Source: Methylobacterium oxalidis (lineage in GTDB: Bacteria > Pseudomonadota > Alphaproteobacteria > Rhizobiales > Beijerinckiaceae). Taken from it: a stretch of 38,023 nt of DNA. The stretch covers positions 1 through 38,023 of the forward strand of contig NZ_BJZU01000081.1 in the NCBI RefSeq assembly GCF_007992195.1, in the 5' to 3' direction. The position numbers were made by a program, and so were the translations under genes. How positions within the stretch are numbered: the first letter of the stretch is position 1; the number at the start of each line of letters is the position of its first letter. The notes below the pieces were generated by a model. The model was not told the origin of the DNA. It was given only the letters and a program-made list of their open reading frames with translations, and did not search any database. Below, in pieces: positions 18,067 through 26,491 of this stretch.

Positions 18067-19602
18067 ATGAGCGAACCGAGAGAGATCGAACTGAAGCTTC
18101 AGGCGGAACCCTCCGACCTCGCGCGCCTGCAGGAGCATTCCCTGCTGCAGCACGCGACGCAGGACGAGACGATCCTCACCGCGGCCTATTTCGACACGGA
18201 CGATCAGCGCCTGCGCAACGCCGGCTACAGCCTCCGGGTCCGTCGGCAGGACGGGCGGCACGTCCAGACCGCCAAGGCCGAGGGCGACGGGCTCATCGAG
18301 CGGTCCGAGTGGGAGCAGGAGGTCGCCGGAGACGCGCTCGACCGGGAGGCGCTGGCGCGGACGCCCCTCGCGGCGCTCCTCGAGGGGGCCGAGCCCCGGC
18401 GGCATTTCTCCGTCGTCGTCGAGCGGACCACCTATCTCGTCAAGCAGGGGCAGTCGCGCATCGAGGTCGCGCTCGACCGCGGCCGCATCGAGACGACCGA
18501 ACCCGGCACGACGGCTCTGCCCGTCTGCGAGATCGAGCTCGAATTGAAGTCCGGAGAGGCGGCGGACGTGTTCGCGCTCGCGCACGCGGTCGCGACCCTC
18601 GTGCCCCTGCGCCTCGGCGTCCTGAGCAAGGCCGAGCGCGGCTACCGCCTGACCGAGGACGGCGTGGCGCAGGTGCGCAAGGCCGAGCCCGTCCCGGTCC
18701 GCGAGGATATGCCGGCGGCCGACGCCTTCAGGGCGGTGGCCCATGCCTGCCTGCGCCACATGCGCCAGAACGAGGACATCCTCCTGGAGGGGCGGAACGC
18801 CGACGCACTGCACCAGATGCGCGTCGCCGTGCGCCGCCTGCGCTCCGCCTTCTCGCTGTTCGGAGATCTGGTCGCGGACCCGCAGGGCGACCGCCTGCGG
18901 GCCGACCTGAAGCGGCTCACGGAGCCGCTCGGACGGGCGCGCAACCTCGACGTCTTCCTCTCGGCCACGCTGCCGGCCGAGCGCGAGCGGCATCCCGACG
19001 AGCCCGGCCTCCTCAATCTGGAGAAGCATCTGGAGGCGCAGCGCACCGAAGCCTACGAGGCCGTGCAGGCGATGCTGCGCTCGGACGAGTGGCGCACGCT
19101 GATCCTGGATCTCGTGGCCTGGATCAATGTGGGGCCGTGGCTCCGGGCGGAGGATCCCGACACGGTGCAGCGGCTCCGGCAGCCCGCTTCGGACTTCGCA
19201 GCGAACGTGCTCGCCCGGCGTCGTCGCCAGGTGAAGAGGCGCGGGCGCGATCTCGACAGGCTGAGCCCCGAGGAGCGCCATCAGGTGCGCATCGCGGCCA
19301 AGAAGCTGCGCTACGGGGCCGAGTTCTTCGCCGGACTCTACACCGGGCGGAAGGCAGCCAAGCGCCACAAGGCGTTCGTCAAGGCGCTGTCCGAACTGCA
19401 GGACCATCTCGGCGAGCTCAACGACATCGCCACGGGGCACGAGCTTCTGGATGACCTCACGGGCGCGGACCTGCGCGCGGCCTCGACGCTGTTCGCGGCC
19501 GGCGTGACGGCGGCCGATCTCGAAGCCCGCACGCGCAAGTTGCTCAGCGCCGCCGCGGAGGCGCACGAGGAACTGCTCGACCTCAAGCCCTTCTGGCGAT
19601 GA
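18067..19602 (+). CDS. CYTH and CHAD domain protein (inorganic triphosphatase type)
   Basis: Protein of 511 residues joining two domains linked to polyphosphate. Residues 1-200 are the CYTH triphosphate-tunnel domain, opening with the metal-binding EIELKLQ (ExExK), followed by AAYFDTDDQRLRNAGYSLRV, VERTTYLV and CEIELELKSG. Residues about 225-500 are the helical CHAD domain with its conserved histidines in DALHQMRVAVRRLRSAFSL and ERHQVRIAAKKLRYGAEFF. By analogy with E. coli YgiF the CYTH part hydrolyses inorganic triphosphate and the CHAD part binds polyphosphate. An in-frame ATG exists 31 codons upstream, but the start at 18067 begins the CYTH fold exactly. It diverges from the phosphoesterase gene; no polyphosphate kinase is adjacent. 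Confidence 0.92.
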   Translation: MSEPREIELKLQAEPSDLARLQEHSLLQHATQDETILTAAYFDTDDQRLRNAGYSLRVRRQDGRHVQTAKAEGDGLIERSEWEQEVAGDALDREALARTPLAALLEGAEPRRHFSVVVERTTYLVKQGQSRIEVALDRGRIETTEPGTTALPVCEIELELKSGEAADVFALAHAVATLVPLRLGVLSKAERGYRLTEDGVAQVRKAEPVPVREDMPAADAFRAVAHACLRHMRQNEDILLEGRNADALHQMRVAVRRLRSAFSLFGDLVADPQGDRLRADLKRLTEPLGRARNLDVFLSATLPAERERHPDEPGLLNLEKHLEAQRTEAYEAVQAMLRSDEWRTLILDLVAWINVGPWLRAEDPDTVQRLRQPASDFAANVLARRRRQVKRRGRDLDRLSPEERHQVRIAAKKLRYGAEFFAGLYTGRKAAKRHKAFVKALSELQDHLGELNDIATGHELLDDLTGADLRAASTLFAAGVTAADLEARTRKLLSAAAEAHEELLDLKPFWR

Positions 19603-19657
19603 GAACCGCCCGCGCACGTTCGCGGCGCGGCGGGCCCTCGCGTCCGTGGCCCTGCCG

Positions 19658-19680
19658 GGAGATCCGCAGGCGGGATCTCC
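19658..19680 (+). terminator. Hairpin after the CYTH-CHAD gene
   Basis: GGAGATCC and GGATCTCC form a perfect eight-base stem with a seven-base loop, 55 bases after the stop codon. No T-run follows, so if it ends transcription it is not a classic intrinsic terminator; it may only stabilise the 3' end. Confidence 0.3.
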
Positions 19681-19888
19681 GCTGTCATCATCCTTGGCAT
19701 ATCGCGTGCTAAACGCATCGCGCCGCGCCGGCGGCTTCCTCCCGAGGCGTCCTCGCGACGGCTGGCCGGGCGGTCGGGCTTCGTCTCCGCGCGCCGTCCG
19801 GCCTGTCACAGACGACCGGTCCGGACCCGAAGATCGGTCCGAGCGGTGCGCGATGATCCGGAGCATCCGGTGGCGATGCGGGGGGCTG

Positions 19889-20168
19889 CAGCCAGTCGTT
19901 CTTTCGGGCGCGCCGGTACAGGACGGCGCAGATCGCGAGGAAGCCCCCGCGCACGAGGGATCAGCCGTAGCGCTCGAGCTTCGGCCGGTGATGGACGGTC
20001 TGCCCGTCCTCGATGGCGAGCGGATGAAGACCGAACCGGGCCTGCACCTGCGCGAGGAGGTCGGAGGGCGGCTCGTAGAGACCGATCCAACCGAAATGCC
20101 TGGGGCGACGCGCCCGCCTGCTCGACCGGCACGTCGGCGCCCCCGGCACAGACACCGGATGCAATCAC
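19889..20168 (-). pseudogene. corA: Collapsed corA (Mg2+ channel) pseudogene
   Basis: Three pieces of CorA are readable in order on the minus strand. A GTG at 20168 begins IASGVCAGGADVPVEQAG, the N-terminus. After a one-base frame change near 20,090 comes RRPRHFGWIGLYEPP and then SDLLAQVQARFGLHPLAIED and RPKLERYG, a close match to the conserved CorA start region. A TGA at 19961-19963 replaces the usual Asp of RYGDSL. Continuing in the same frame, SLV is followed directly by GGFLAICAVLYRRARKNDWL, which resembles the end of the last CorA helix and tail. The whole middle of the protein, including the long helix and the GMN pore motif, is gone: about 90 residues remain of a usual 320 or more. It is a clear pseudogene with a frameshift, a stop and an internal deletion. 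Confidence 0.72.
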
Positions 20169-20314
20169 ACCGGGCGTTTTGTCCGGCGACTAAGCCAAGG
20201 TTGCGATGTTCCTGTGGCCCTCAGGTCCTGTCCGGCGGCATCGATCGTGCCTTACAGACCCAGGGGCGCAAACGCGACCGCGAGCCTTCGGGGTCTCGCT
20301 CAGCGGGAGGCCAG

Positions 20315-21844
20315 ATGCGTGTGACAGGCCGGCACACCGCCTCGCACCTGAGGATCTGCAGCGCCCTCTGCGCGCTGGCGCTGAGCTGTTCCGCGGGCTC
20401 GGCGCAGGATCTCCCGCAGACCCTCTCGGAGGCTGCCCGGATCGCGGCAGAGACTCCGTTCCTGCGCAACCAGCGCGGCGCGGGCGGCGATCCGCAGACC
20501 TCGGTCGCCCAGCCCGACACCTCCGCCAAGCCCTCGGCGAACCTCACCACGTCGATCGAGGATCAGCTCGGCTCGGAGGGCGACCCCGGCGGCCTGCGCA
20601 GGTACCTGCAGCAGAGGGGGATCGCCTACAGCTTCACCTATATCGGCGAGAGCTTCCTGAACGCCCGGGGCGGATCCCGCCGCGGCGGCATCTACGAGGG
20701 CCGCCTCGACGTCCAGTTCGATGCCGACCTCGACAAGCTGCTCGGCTGGCTGGACGCCAGCATCCACGCCAACCTGTACCAGATCCACGGCACCGGCTTC
20801 TCGCGCTACTACGTCAACAACTTCATCACCGTCAGCGCCATCGAGGCGCTGCCCGCCTCGCGCCTGTACGAGCTCTGGTTCGAGCAGCGCCTGTTCGACA
20901 ACCAGCTGAGCCTCCGCATCGGCCAGATCGCCAGCGACACCGAGTTCGCGGTCAGCCAGACCGGGACGCTGTTCATCAACTCGACCTTCGGCTGGCCCAA
21001 CATCATGGCCGTCATCCTGCCGAGCGGCGGACCGATCTATCCCCTCGCCACCCCCGGCGTGCGGGCCAAGTACGTGCCCAACAGGAACCTCTCCCTGCAG
21101 GTCGGCGTGTTCAACGGCGACCCGGCCGGACCGGCCCGTTTCGACAACGACCCCGACCCGCAGCGGCGCAACCGCACCGGCACGAACTTCCGCACGAACG
21201 ACCCGGCCCTCGTCGTCGCGGAGGCCGCCTACGCCTACGGGCTGGAAGCCTACGACAACATCGAGCCCGGCACCGTGACGCTCGGCGGCTGGTATCATTT
21301 CGGGCGCTTCAACAGCCCGCGCTACGACGAGGCAGGCCGCTCCCTGGCCGACCCCGCCAGCACCGGCATCGGCCGCCGCTTCCGGGGCAACAGCGGCCTC
21401 TACGCGATGATCGACCAGACCGTGTACCGCGAGCCCGACGACCCGAACGACGGCGCCAGCGTGTTCGTGCGGGTCTCCTCCTCGCCGGCGGACCGCAACC
21501 TGCTCGACTTCTACGTCGATGCCGGCATCGGCTACAAAGGGCTGCTGCCGGGCCGCTCGGACGACACGGTCGGCATCGCCTTCGCGCTCTCGCGGGTCTC
21601 CGGCAGCGCCCGCGGCTTCGACACCGACACGATCTTCCTGACGGGGGTGCCCGGTCCGCGGCGCAGCAGCGAGGCCGTCCTGGAGGCGACCTACCAGGCC
21701 GTGCTCGGCCCCGGCATCACCCTGCAGCCGGACTTCCAGTACGTGTTCCGGCCGGGCGGAGGCATCGTCGACCCGCGCGATCCCGGCGGCAGGCGGCTGC
21801 GCAACGCCGCGGTGTTCGGCCTGCGCGCCACCATCCGCTACTGA
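20315..21844 (+). CDS. Carbohydrate-selective porin, OprB family
   Basis: Outer-membrane protein of 509 residues. A signal peptide covers the first 32 or so residues (CSALCALALSCSAGSAQ). After a low-complexity linker the OprB domain begins with GLRRYLQQRGIAYSFTYIGE, followed by GGIYEGRLDVQFDADLDKLL, SIHANLYQIHGTGFSRYYV, the loop FGWPNIMAVILPSGGPIYPL and repeated amphipathic strands to a C-terminal FGLRATIRY, whose final aromatic residue is standard for BAM-assembled barrels. Members allow diffusion of sugars; the substrate here is unknown. The ATG at 20315 has a GGGAGG ribosome site. It stands alone, with the corA remnant upstream and a DUF1127 gene facing it downstream. Confidence 0.88.
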   Translation: MRVTGRHTASHLRICSALCALALSCSAGSAQDLPQTLSEAARIAAETPFLRNQRGAGGDPQTSVAQPDTSAKPSANLTTSIEDQLGSEGDPGGLRRYLQQRGIAYSFTYIGESFLNARGGSRRGGIYEGRLDVQFDADLDKLLGWLDASIHANLYQIHGTGFSRYYVNNFITVSAIEALPASRLYELWFEQRLFDNQLSLRIGQIASDTEFAVSQTGTLFINSTFGWPNIMAVILPSGGPIYPLATPGVRAKYVPNRNLSLQVGVFNGDPAGPARFDNDPDPQRRNRTGTNFRTNDPALVVAEAAYAYGLEAYDNIEPGTVTLGGWYHFGRFNSPRYDEAGRSLADPASTGIGRRFRGNSGLYAMIDQTVYREPDDPNDGASVFVRVSSSPADRNLLDFYVDAGIGYKGLLPGRSDDTVGIAFALSRVSGSARGFDTDTIFLTGVPGPRRSSEAVLEATYQAVLGPGITLQPDFQYVFRPGGGIVDPRDPGGRRLRNAAVFGLRATIRY

Positions 21845-22010
21845 GCGGGCCCGGCGGTCAGGCCCCGGGCGGCGCCCTGCCGGCCGATCTCGCGGACCTG
21901 GGAGGTCAGCGCCGCCTCGTCGAGGCTGGCGATGGGCAGGGCGACGAGGGCCGCTCTTTCCGGCGTCCCTCGTCACAGTCGCGGAGGGAGGCGCGCGGCC
22001 TCGCCCGCTC

Positions 22011-22154
22011 TCAGGGGCGCACGCGCCGCTTGGCGAGATCGGTCCGCTCGATGCCGATGTCCGCCAGCAGCCGGTCGTCGAGGGCGGCGAGATACCGGAC
22101 GTTCCTGCGCGTCTGGCGCCAGATGCGGATGTTTCGAACGATGGAGGTGAACAT
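22011..22154 (-). CDS. DUF1127 (YjiS-like) small protein
   Basis: A 47-residue basic protein reading MFTSIVRNIRIWRQTRRNV followed by RYLAALDDRLLADIGIERTD and AKRRVRP. The segment LAALDDRLLADIGI is the DUF1127 signature. The ATG at 22154 has GGAGAGCAGGG immediately upstream. Small arginine-rich DUF1127 proteins in alphaproteobacteria have been linked to RNA maturation and to phosphate and carbon physiology; which applies here is unknown. A CRP/FNR-like palindrome lies about 56 bases upstream of the start, so regulated expression is plausible. The gene is monocistronic. Confidence 0.85.
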   Translation of the reverse strand: MFTSIVRNIRIWRQTRRNVRYLAALDDRLLADIGIERTDLAKRRVRP

Positions 22155-22209
22155 CCCTGCTCTCCGTTGCTTGGGCAGAGCGGGGATGAAGGAAGTGTGG
22201 CCGACGATC

Positions 22210-22225
22210 CGTGATGCGGATCACA
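22210..22225. promoter_or_regulatory. CRP/FNR-like palindrome upstream of DUF1127 gene
   Basis: CGTGA-TGCGGA-TCACA on the plus strand (TGTGA-N6-TCACG on the gene's strand) matches the half-site arrangement TGTGA-N6-TCACA of the CRP family with one mismatch. It lies 56 bases before the ATG, a distance suited to a promoter site. The regulator is not identified. Confidence 0.35.
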
Positions 22226-22392
22226 CACGCGATGTGCTGCGAAAGCTTCGCGAGAGCGTGAGGCGGACTGTGCGGGACTGGACTTCGGCGGGTCGCTGCA
22301 CCGATCTCGGTCCGTCGCCGATCACCGTGGCGGCGTCTGCGGATCGTCCGCAGCAGCTGCGGCAGGCGTCGCGCGGCATCCGCGCCGCTATT

Positions 22393-23721
22393 TCAGGCCG
22401 GGAAGCAGCGACCGAAGGCTGCGAGCAGGCGGGGCGATCCTCTCAGCCGCAGGCGTCCCGTCATGAACAGGCGCGCGAGGCCGAGTTCGCGGTTCAGGAA
22501 CCGCACCCAGGCCGCACCGTCGACCGCGATGCGCAGGTCGGGGCGCCCGACATGACCCTCCGCGACCGTGATCCGCTGCCGGCGGATCGTCACCGTCGCT
22601 CGGGCCGCCTCCCGGCCCGTGAACTGGAAGTGGTACACCGCCGACAGGTCACCCGCCCTGCCGGGCTGGAACGACAGCGGCATGCCGGTGAGAAACCCCT
22701 GGATCGAGGTCGCGCGGGCGCTTTGGCGCACGAAGCGGACGCGCTTGTGCGGGAAGCGGCGCGCCACGTGGGCGGCCGCGTCGCTGTCGCGCACCACGTA
22801 GACGGGTTCCACGCGGTCCCTGAGCGGGTCGACGACGGTGCGGAGATGCCGGGCCTTGTCGGCGCGGTAGGGGCCGATCACGTCCTCGCCCGCCGGGCAG
22901 ACGGCGATGCAGTAGGCCGCGTTGTAGTTCGGGCCGTAGGAGAGGCTCTGCCAGCGGCTCACCGTCTCGGCGTAGCTGTGCTTCGCGCGATAGTCCGCCA
23001 CCGAGCGGCTGTCGGCGACGTCCTCGACGAAATTGACGAAGCCGCCCATGAACTGCTGGTAATTGTGGTTCAGGCAGGCCGAGAAATCGAAGTACCCGTC
23101 GGGTTTCAGAGCGCCGACCGGGCAGGCGGCCACGCAGAGCTTGCACGAGATGCAAGGATCGACGTCGAGCGGCGCGCCGACCCTGTCGACGTCGGCCGCG
23201 ATCAGCACGGTGTTCAGGAGCACGAACGAGCCGAAGCGAGGATGGATCAGGCTTCGGTGGATGCCCATCCGGCCCAGGCCCGCCGCTTCCGCCACGCGCT
23301 TGTGCGAGACGATCCAGGCGCGCTGGGGAAAGTCGTCCATCTCCATCGGGAAGGCCATGGCCGGGTTGAGCGCGCGGATGCCGTCATCCTCCAGCCTCCG
23401 GACGATCCGGCGGGCGATCGCGTCGAGCTCGTGACCGGAGGCGTGGAACTCCAGGTTCGCGACGGAGCGGGCCGGAGAGCGGACCGGCTCGCGGTGCATG
23501 CGCCCGACCAGGGCGAGCAGCGTGCCCGTGCCCGGGAACGCCTTCGCGATGTGCGGGACCTCCCCGCGCAGGGCCGGATCCTCGATCGGGACGAGCCCGC
23601 AATCGTCGGCGCCGCAGGCCCGCGCCAGCGCCAGGAGCTCGTCGCTCCGGAGGCCGGGCCTCTCGCCCCGGTCGCGGACGACGGTGAGCGGAAGGCCGGA
23701 GACGTCCGCTGGAGCGATCAT
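22393..23721 (-). CDS. QueG-like double [4Fe-4S] protein fused to SCP2 domain
   Basis: Protein of 442 residues. The first 300 resemble the epoxyqueuosine-reductase/reductive-dehalogenase fold: GLGRMGIHRSLIHPRFGSFV, then a ferredoxin motif CISCKLCVAACP (Cys190, 193, 196, 200), Cys216, and CIAVCP (Cys271, Cys275). The last 120 or so residues (VYHFQFTGREAARATVTI, RPDLRIAVDGAAWVRFLN, RLRLRGSPRLLAAFGRCF) look like a sterol-carrier SCP2 domain, which binds lipids or hydrophobic acyl groups. QueG itself lacks this domain. The second cluster motif is CxxxCP only, so the iron-sulfur ligation may differ from standard double clusters. The ATGA overlap with the upstream SDR gene (23718-23721) indicates translational coupling. 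A redox step on a lipid-like substrate is inferred. Confidence 0.75.
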   Translation of the reverse strand: MIAPADVSGLPLTVVRDRGERPGLRSDELLALARACGADDCGLVPIEDPALRGEVPHIAKAFPGTGTLLALVGRMHREPVRSPARSVANLEFHASGHELDAIARRIVRRLEDDGIRALNPAMAFPMEMDDFPQRAWIVSHKRVAEAAGLGRMGIHRSLIHPRFGSFVLLNTVLIAADVDRVGAPLDVDPCISCKLCVAACPVGALKPDGYFDFSACLNHNYQQFMGGFVNFVEDVADSRSVADYRAKHSYAETVSRWQSLSYGPNYNAAYCIAVCPAGEDVIGPYRADKARHLRTVVDPLRDRVEPVYVVRDSDAAAHVARRFPHKRVRFVRQSARATSIQGFLTGMPLSFQPGRAGDLSAVYHFQFTGREAARATVTIRRQRITVAEGHVGRPDLRIAVDGAAWVRFLNRELGLARLFMTGRLRLRGSPRLLAAFGRCFPA

Positions 23722-24530
23722 CGCGCCGTCATCCCGACCATGACGCGGCCCATCATGCGGACCCGGCCGGCGCGCGGTAGCGGCTTGAGGGCGGTCTCGA
23801 GCGCCTTGGCGAGGAAGCCGGGGCGGACGGTCGCCCGCCGCCCGAGCGCCCGGAGGCTGCCGGCCGCGACCTCGTCCGGCGTCTGGCCGGACGCGATCCG
23901 CATCGCGGCCCGCTGGCCGAAGCCGGTCATGACCGGCCCGGGCGCCGACGCGAGGACGTCGACGCCGCGGGGCCGCAACTCGGCGTGCAGGCCCTCGGCC
24001 AGGGTCTGCACGAAGGCCTTCGTCGCGGCGTAGTTGGCCGCCCGGGGGACGCCCTGGAAGGCCACGAGCGAGCTCATCAGGATGATGCCGCCGCGTCCGC
24101 GCTCGACGAACCGACGCGCGAAGGCGTGCGTCACCTGTGTCAGAGCCCGGCAGTTGACGTCGATCATGTCGAGTTCCGCGGCGAGGTCGCCGTCGACGAA
24201 CGGGCCGGAGGTGCCGAACCCGGCCGCGGCGACGAGCAGGCGGACATCCCGGTCAGATGCCACCTCGGCGACCCGGCGCGCCTGCTCGCCGTCGGAGAGG
24301 TCGGCGGCGAGAACCTGCACGTCGATCCCGTGCCGGCCGCGCAGATCCCGGGCGATCTCGGCCAGGACGGTCTCGCGACGCGCGACGAGGACGAGGTCGA
24401 ATCCCGCCTCGGCGAGCCGGCGTGCGAAGGCGAGGCCGATCCCGTCGGAGGCGCCGGTGACGAGGGCGGCCGGACCGTACCGGTCGTGCAGGCGCGAAGG
24501 GAACTCGGATTGTTCAGCGTGACGGGGCAT
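23718..24530 (-). CDS. Short-chain dehydrogenase/reductase (SDR)
   Basis: NAD(P)-dependent oxidoreductase of 270 residues. The cofactor motif is ALVTGASDGIGLAFARRLAE, followed by VLAADLSDGEQ, the LVAAAGFG segment that stands for the usual NNAG, the catalytic serine in ILMSSLVAFQG and the YAATK tyrosine-lysine pair. This set and the C-terminal extension match the DltE-like or 17-beta-hydroxysteroid-dehydrogenase-like group acting on lipid or steroid alcohols, but the substrate is unknown. The ATG at 24530 has GCGAGG upstream and is preferred over one at 24566 that lies inside the operator. It forms a two-gene unit with the Fe-S/SCP2 protein and diverges from a TetR gene across a duplicated operator, so TetR repression is likely. 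Confidence 0.88.
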   Translation of the reverse strand: MPRHAEQSEFPSRLHDRYGPAALVTGASDGIGLAFARRLAEAGFDLVLVARRETVLAEIARDLRGRHGIDVQVLAADLSDGEQARRVAEVASDRDVRLLVAAAGFGTSGPFVDGDLAAELDMIDVNCRALTQVTHAFARRFVERGRGGIILMSSLVAFQGVPRAANYAATKAFVQTLAEGLHAELRPRGVDVLASAPGPVMTGFGQRAAMRIASGQTPDEVAAGSLRALGRRATVRPGFLAKALETALKPLPRAGRVRMMGRVMVGMTAR

Positions 24531-24550
24531 CGGGCAACCTCGCCGAAATA

Positions 24551-24594
24551 GGATGTCGTCCGACATCTATTTGCTAGGATGTCATCGATCATCT
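24551..24594. promoter_or_regulatory. Tandem palindromic operators between SDR and TetR genes
   Basis: Two 18-base elements share the outline GGATGT-N6-ACATCT: GGATGTCGTCCGACATCT at 24551-24568, an almost perfect palindrome, and GGATGTCATCGATCATCT at 24577-24594, 26 bases further and less symmetric. They fill an AT-rich divergent promoter region between the SDR start (24530) and the TetR start (24628). This is the expected place and form for a TetR-family operator controlling both directions. Confidence 0.7.
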
Positions 24595-24627
24595 AAAAGT
24601 CAACGGCCCGCGCCGGAGGAGGATGAG

Positions 24628-25248
24628 ATGCGCATGTCGAAGGAGGCGGCGGCTGCCAGCCGGATCCGCATCATCGAGGCCGCCTCCCGCCTGTTCCGGG
24701 AGCGCGGGATCGAGGCGTGCAGCATCGCCGACGTGATGGCTGCGGCCGGGATGACGCACGGGGGCTTCTACAAGCACTTCCAGTCCAAGGAGGCGCTCGT
24801 CGCGGCCGCCCTGAGCGCGGCCTTCGCCGGCCACACGGATCGGTTCGCCCACCGCCGCGAGCAGGATGGGCCGCTGGCGGCCCTCGACGCCTACGTGGCC
24901 GAGTACCTCTCGGAGGATCACCTCACGCATCCGGGCGTCGGCTGCCCGGCCGCTGCGCTGGGGACCGAGGTCGGCCGCGGCTCTGGCGATGCCGCGCGGG
25001 CCTTCGCGCAGGGCGTCGAGACCATCATCGCGGATTTCGTGACGGCCGCGCCGCCGGGGTGCCGCGGCGCGGCCGCGCGCGCGGCGGCCATCCGCCGCTT
25101 GGCCATGATGGTCGGGGCCGTGGTCGTGGGGCGCGGGGTCGGGTCCGGCGCTCTGCGCGACGAGATCCTCGCGGCCTGCTCGGACGTCGAGAACTTTCCG
25201 GCCGCCGGGGCCGCGGGCAAGGCACGCAGGGTCACGGAAAGGGGTTGA
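24628..25248 (+). CDS. TetR/AcrR family transcriptional regulator
   Basis: DNA-binding repressor of 206 residues. The N-terminal helix-turn-helix runs RIRIIEAASRLFRERGIEAC then SIADVMAAAGMTHGGFYKHF and SKEALVAAAL, the classic TetR layout, followed by a ligand-binding domain with HPGVGCPAAALGTEVGR, seen in the group that responds to small organic or electrophilic compounds. The conserved cysteine in GVGCPAAALG could sense such compounds, which is a guess. The ATG at 24628 follows GGAGGAGGATGAG, an ideal ribosome site. Position beside tandem palindromes suggests it represses itself and the divergent SDR / Fe-S-SCP2 pair. DNA-binding role is certain; ligand unknown. Confidence 0.92.
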   Translation: MRMSKEAAAASRIRIIEAASRLFRERGIEACSIADVMAAAGMTHGGFYKHFQSKEALVAAALSAAFAGHTDRFAHRREQDGPLAALDAYVAEYLSEDHLTHPGVGCPAAALGTEVGRGSGDAARAFAQGVETIIADFVTAAPPGCRGAAARAAAIRRLAMMVGAVVVGRGVGSGALRDEILAACSDVENFPAAGAAGKARRVTERG

Positions 25249-25557
25249 TCCCGGGAGGCCGCAGGAGCTCCGTAGAGATCGGGTATCCCGCCTTCAGGGT
25301 GGTCGGAGGCTGCTGCCTCGCCGTGCCCGACCCCGCCGGGCGTCGTCTCACCGCTGCGCCCCGCGACGATCGCGGACGGATTTCTCTGCACCGCCGCGGT
25401 GCTGAGCGAGCCGGCAATGCGCGCTCCGGCGCGAAGATATCTCACGTCGAAGTCTGAATGTTCCGGACCGGCAGCGGCCTGTTTCGGGCATGGTCACTGC
25501 ACGGCGGCACCGCACCACCCTACCTCGGTGAGGACATTCGACACGACGAGGTGAGGC
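25249..25557. other. Intergenic region, no recognised gene
   Basis: About 309 bases between the TetR gene and the NmrA-type reductase. No recognisable protein remnant, RNA or strong repeat was seen. A ribosome site GAGGTGAGG sits at its right end before the ATG at 25558. Confidence 0.45.
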
Positions 25558-26460
25558 ATGGCGGACGGGGCACGTCCAGAGGTGGTGCTTGCCGGGGCGA
25601 CCGGGGGGCTCGGCCTGCGCATCGCGCGCGAGCTCGGGCATCGCGGAGCGCGGGTCACGGCCGTGGTCCGGCCGGGAACCGATCGGGCGCGGACGGCACC
25701 GCTCGAAGCGGCCGGAGCGACCCTGGCGCCGGTCGACCTGACGAATTCTGTCGACCTCGCGCGCGCCTGCGAGGGCGCGACCTGCGTCGTGTCGGCGCTG
25801 AACGGCCTGGAGGAGACGATCCTGGACGGCCAGACCGCTCTCCTGGAGGCAGCGGTCGCGGCCGGTGCACGGTGCTTCATCCCGTCCGACTTCGCCCTGG
25901 ACTTCACCCGGACGAAGCCGGGCCGCAACCGCAATCTCGACCTGCGCCGCAGCTTCCACGAGCGCCTCGACCGCGCACCCGTGCGGGCGACGTCCGTGCT
26001 GAACGGCGGCTTCATGGACATGCTGACGGGGCAGATGCCGCTCATCCAGTGGCGCTGGGGGCGGGTGCTGTACTGGGGGGAGGCGGACCAGCCGCTCGAC
26101 TTCACCACGATGGACGACGTGGCGGCCTTCACGGCGGCCGCGGCGCTCGATGGGGATGCCCCGCGCATCCTGCGCATCGCCGGGGAGGTCACGAGCGCGC
26201 GTGAGCTGGCGCAGGCGACGAGCGAGGTCACGGGCCGGCACTTCAAAGTTTTGCGCGTCGGCGGACTGGGCACCCTCGACGGAATGATCGCGGCAGCGCG
26301 CATCCTGGCTCCCGGCCGCGGGCAGGTGTTCCCCGTCTGGCAGGGCATGCAGTACCTGCGCGACATGTTCGAAGGCGACGGCAAGCTCGACCCGCTCGAC
26401 AACGGCCGCTACCCGGGCCTGCGCTGGACGGGCGTGCGCGCGGTGCTCGCCCGCCGCTGA
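25558..26460 (+). CDS. NmrA-like NAD(P)-binding reductase
   Basis: Atypical short-chain dehydrogenase of 300 residues related to isoflavone reductases and NmrA. The N-terminus has the Rossmann motif VVLAGATGGLGLRIARELG, then VTAVVRPGTDRAR, VVSALNGLEETILDGQ, and ARCFIPSDFALDFTR, the family's substrate-side segment. The catalytic YxxxK of classical SDRs is absent, as usual here. Members either reduce aromatic or other carbonyl substrates or sense the NADP redox state. An Rrf2 regulator starts 68 bases downstream on the same strand and is separately promoted, so a regulator-target relationship is plausible but not shown. Confidence 0.82.
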   Translation: MADGARPEVVLAGATGGLGLRIARELGHRGARVTAVVRPGTDRARTAPLEAAGATLAPVDLTNSVDLARACEGATCVVSALNGLEETILDGQTALLEAAVAAGARCFIPSDFALDFTRTKPGRNRNLDLRRSFHERLDRAPVRATSVLNGGFMDMLTGQMPLIQWRWGRVLYWGEADQPLDFTTMDDVAAFTAAAALDGDAPRILRIAGEVTSARELAQATSEVTGRHFKVLRVGGLGTLDGMIAAARILAPGRGQVFPVWQGMQYLRDMFEGDGKLDPLDNGRYPGLRWTGVRAVLARR

Positions 26461-26491
26461 GCGCGTTCCGGCCGCGCCGGACCGGGAGGCG

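Noticed and set aside
21838..21970. Minus-strand stretch encoding about 42 protein-like residues after the porin (ALVALPIASLDEAALTSQ...)
   Set aside because: It has plausible composition but no start codon after the preceding stop and no family I recognise. Too weak for a remnant call.
20206..24033. A 1,275-residue plus-strand frame
   Set aside because: It passes out of frame through the porin and antisense to the Fe-S/SCP2 and SDR genes, and has no recognisable domain.
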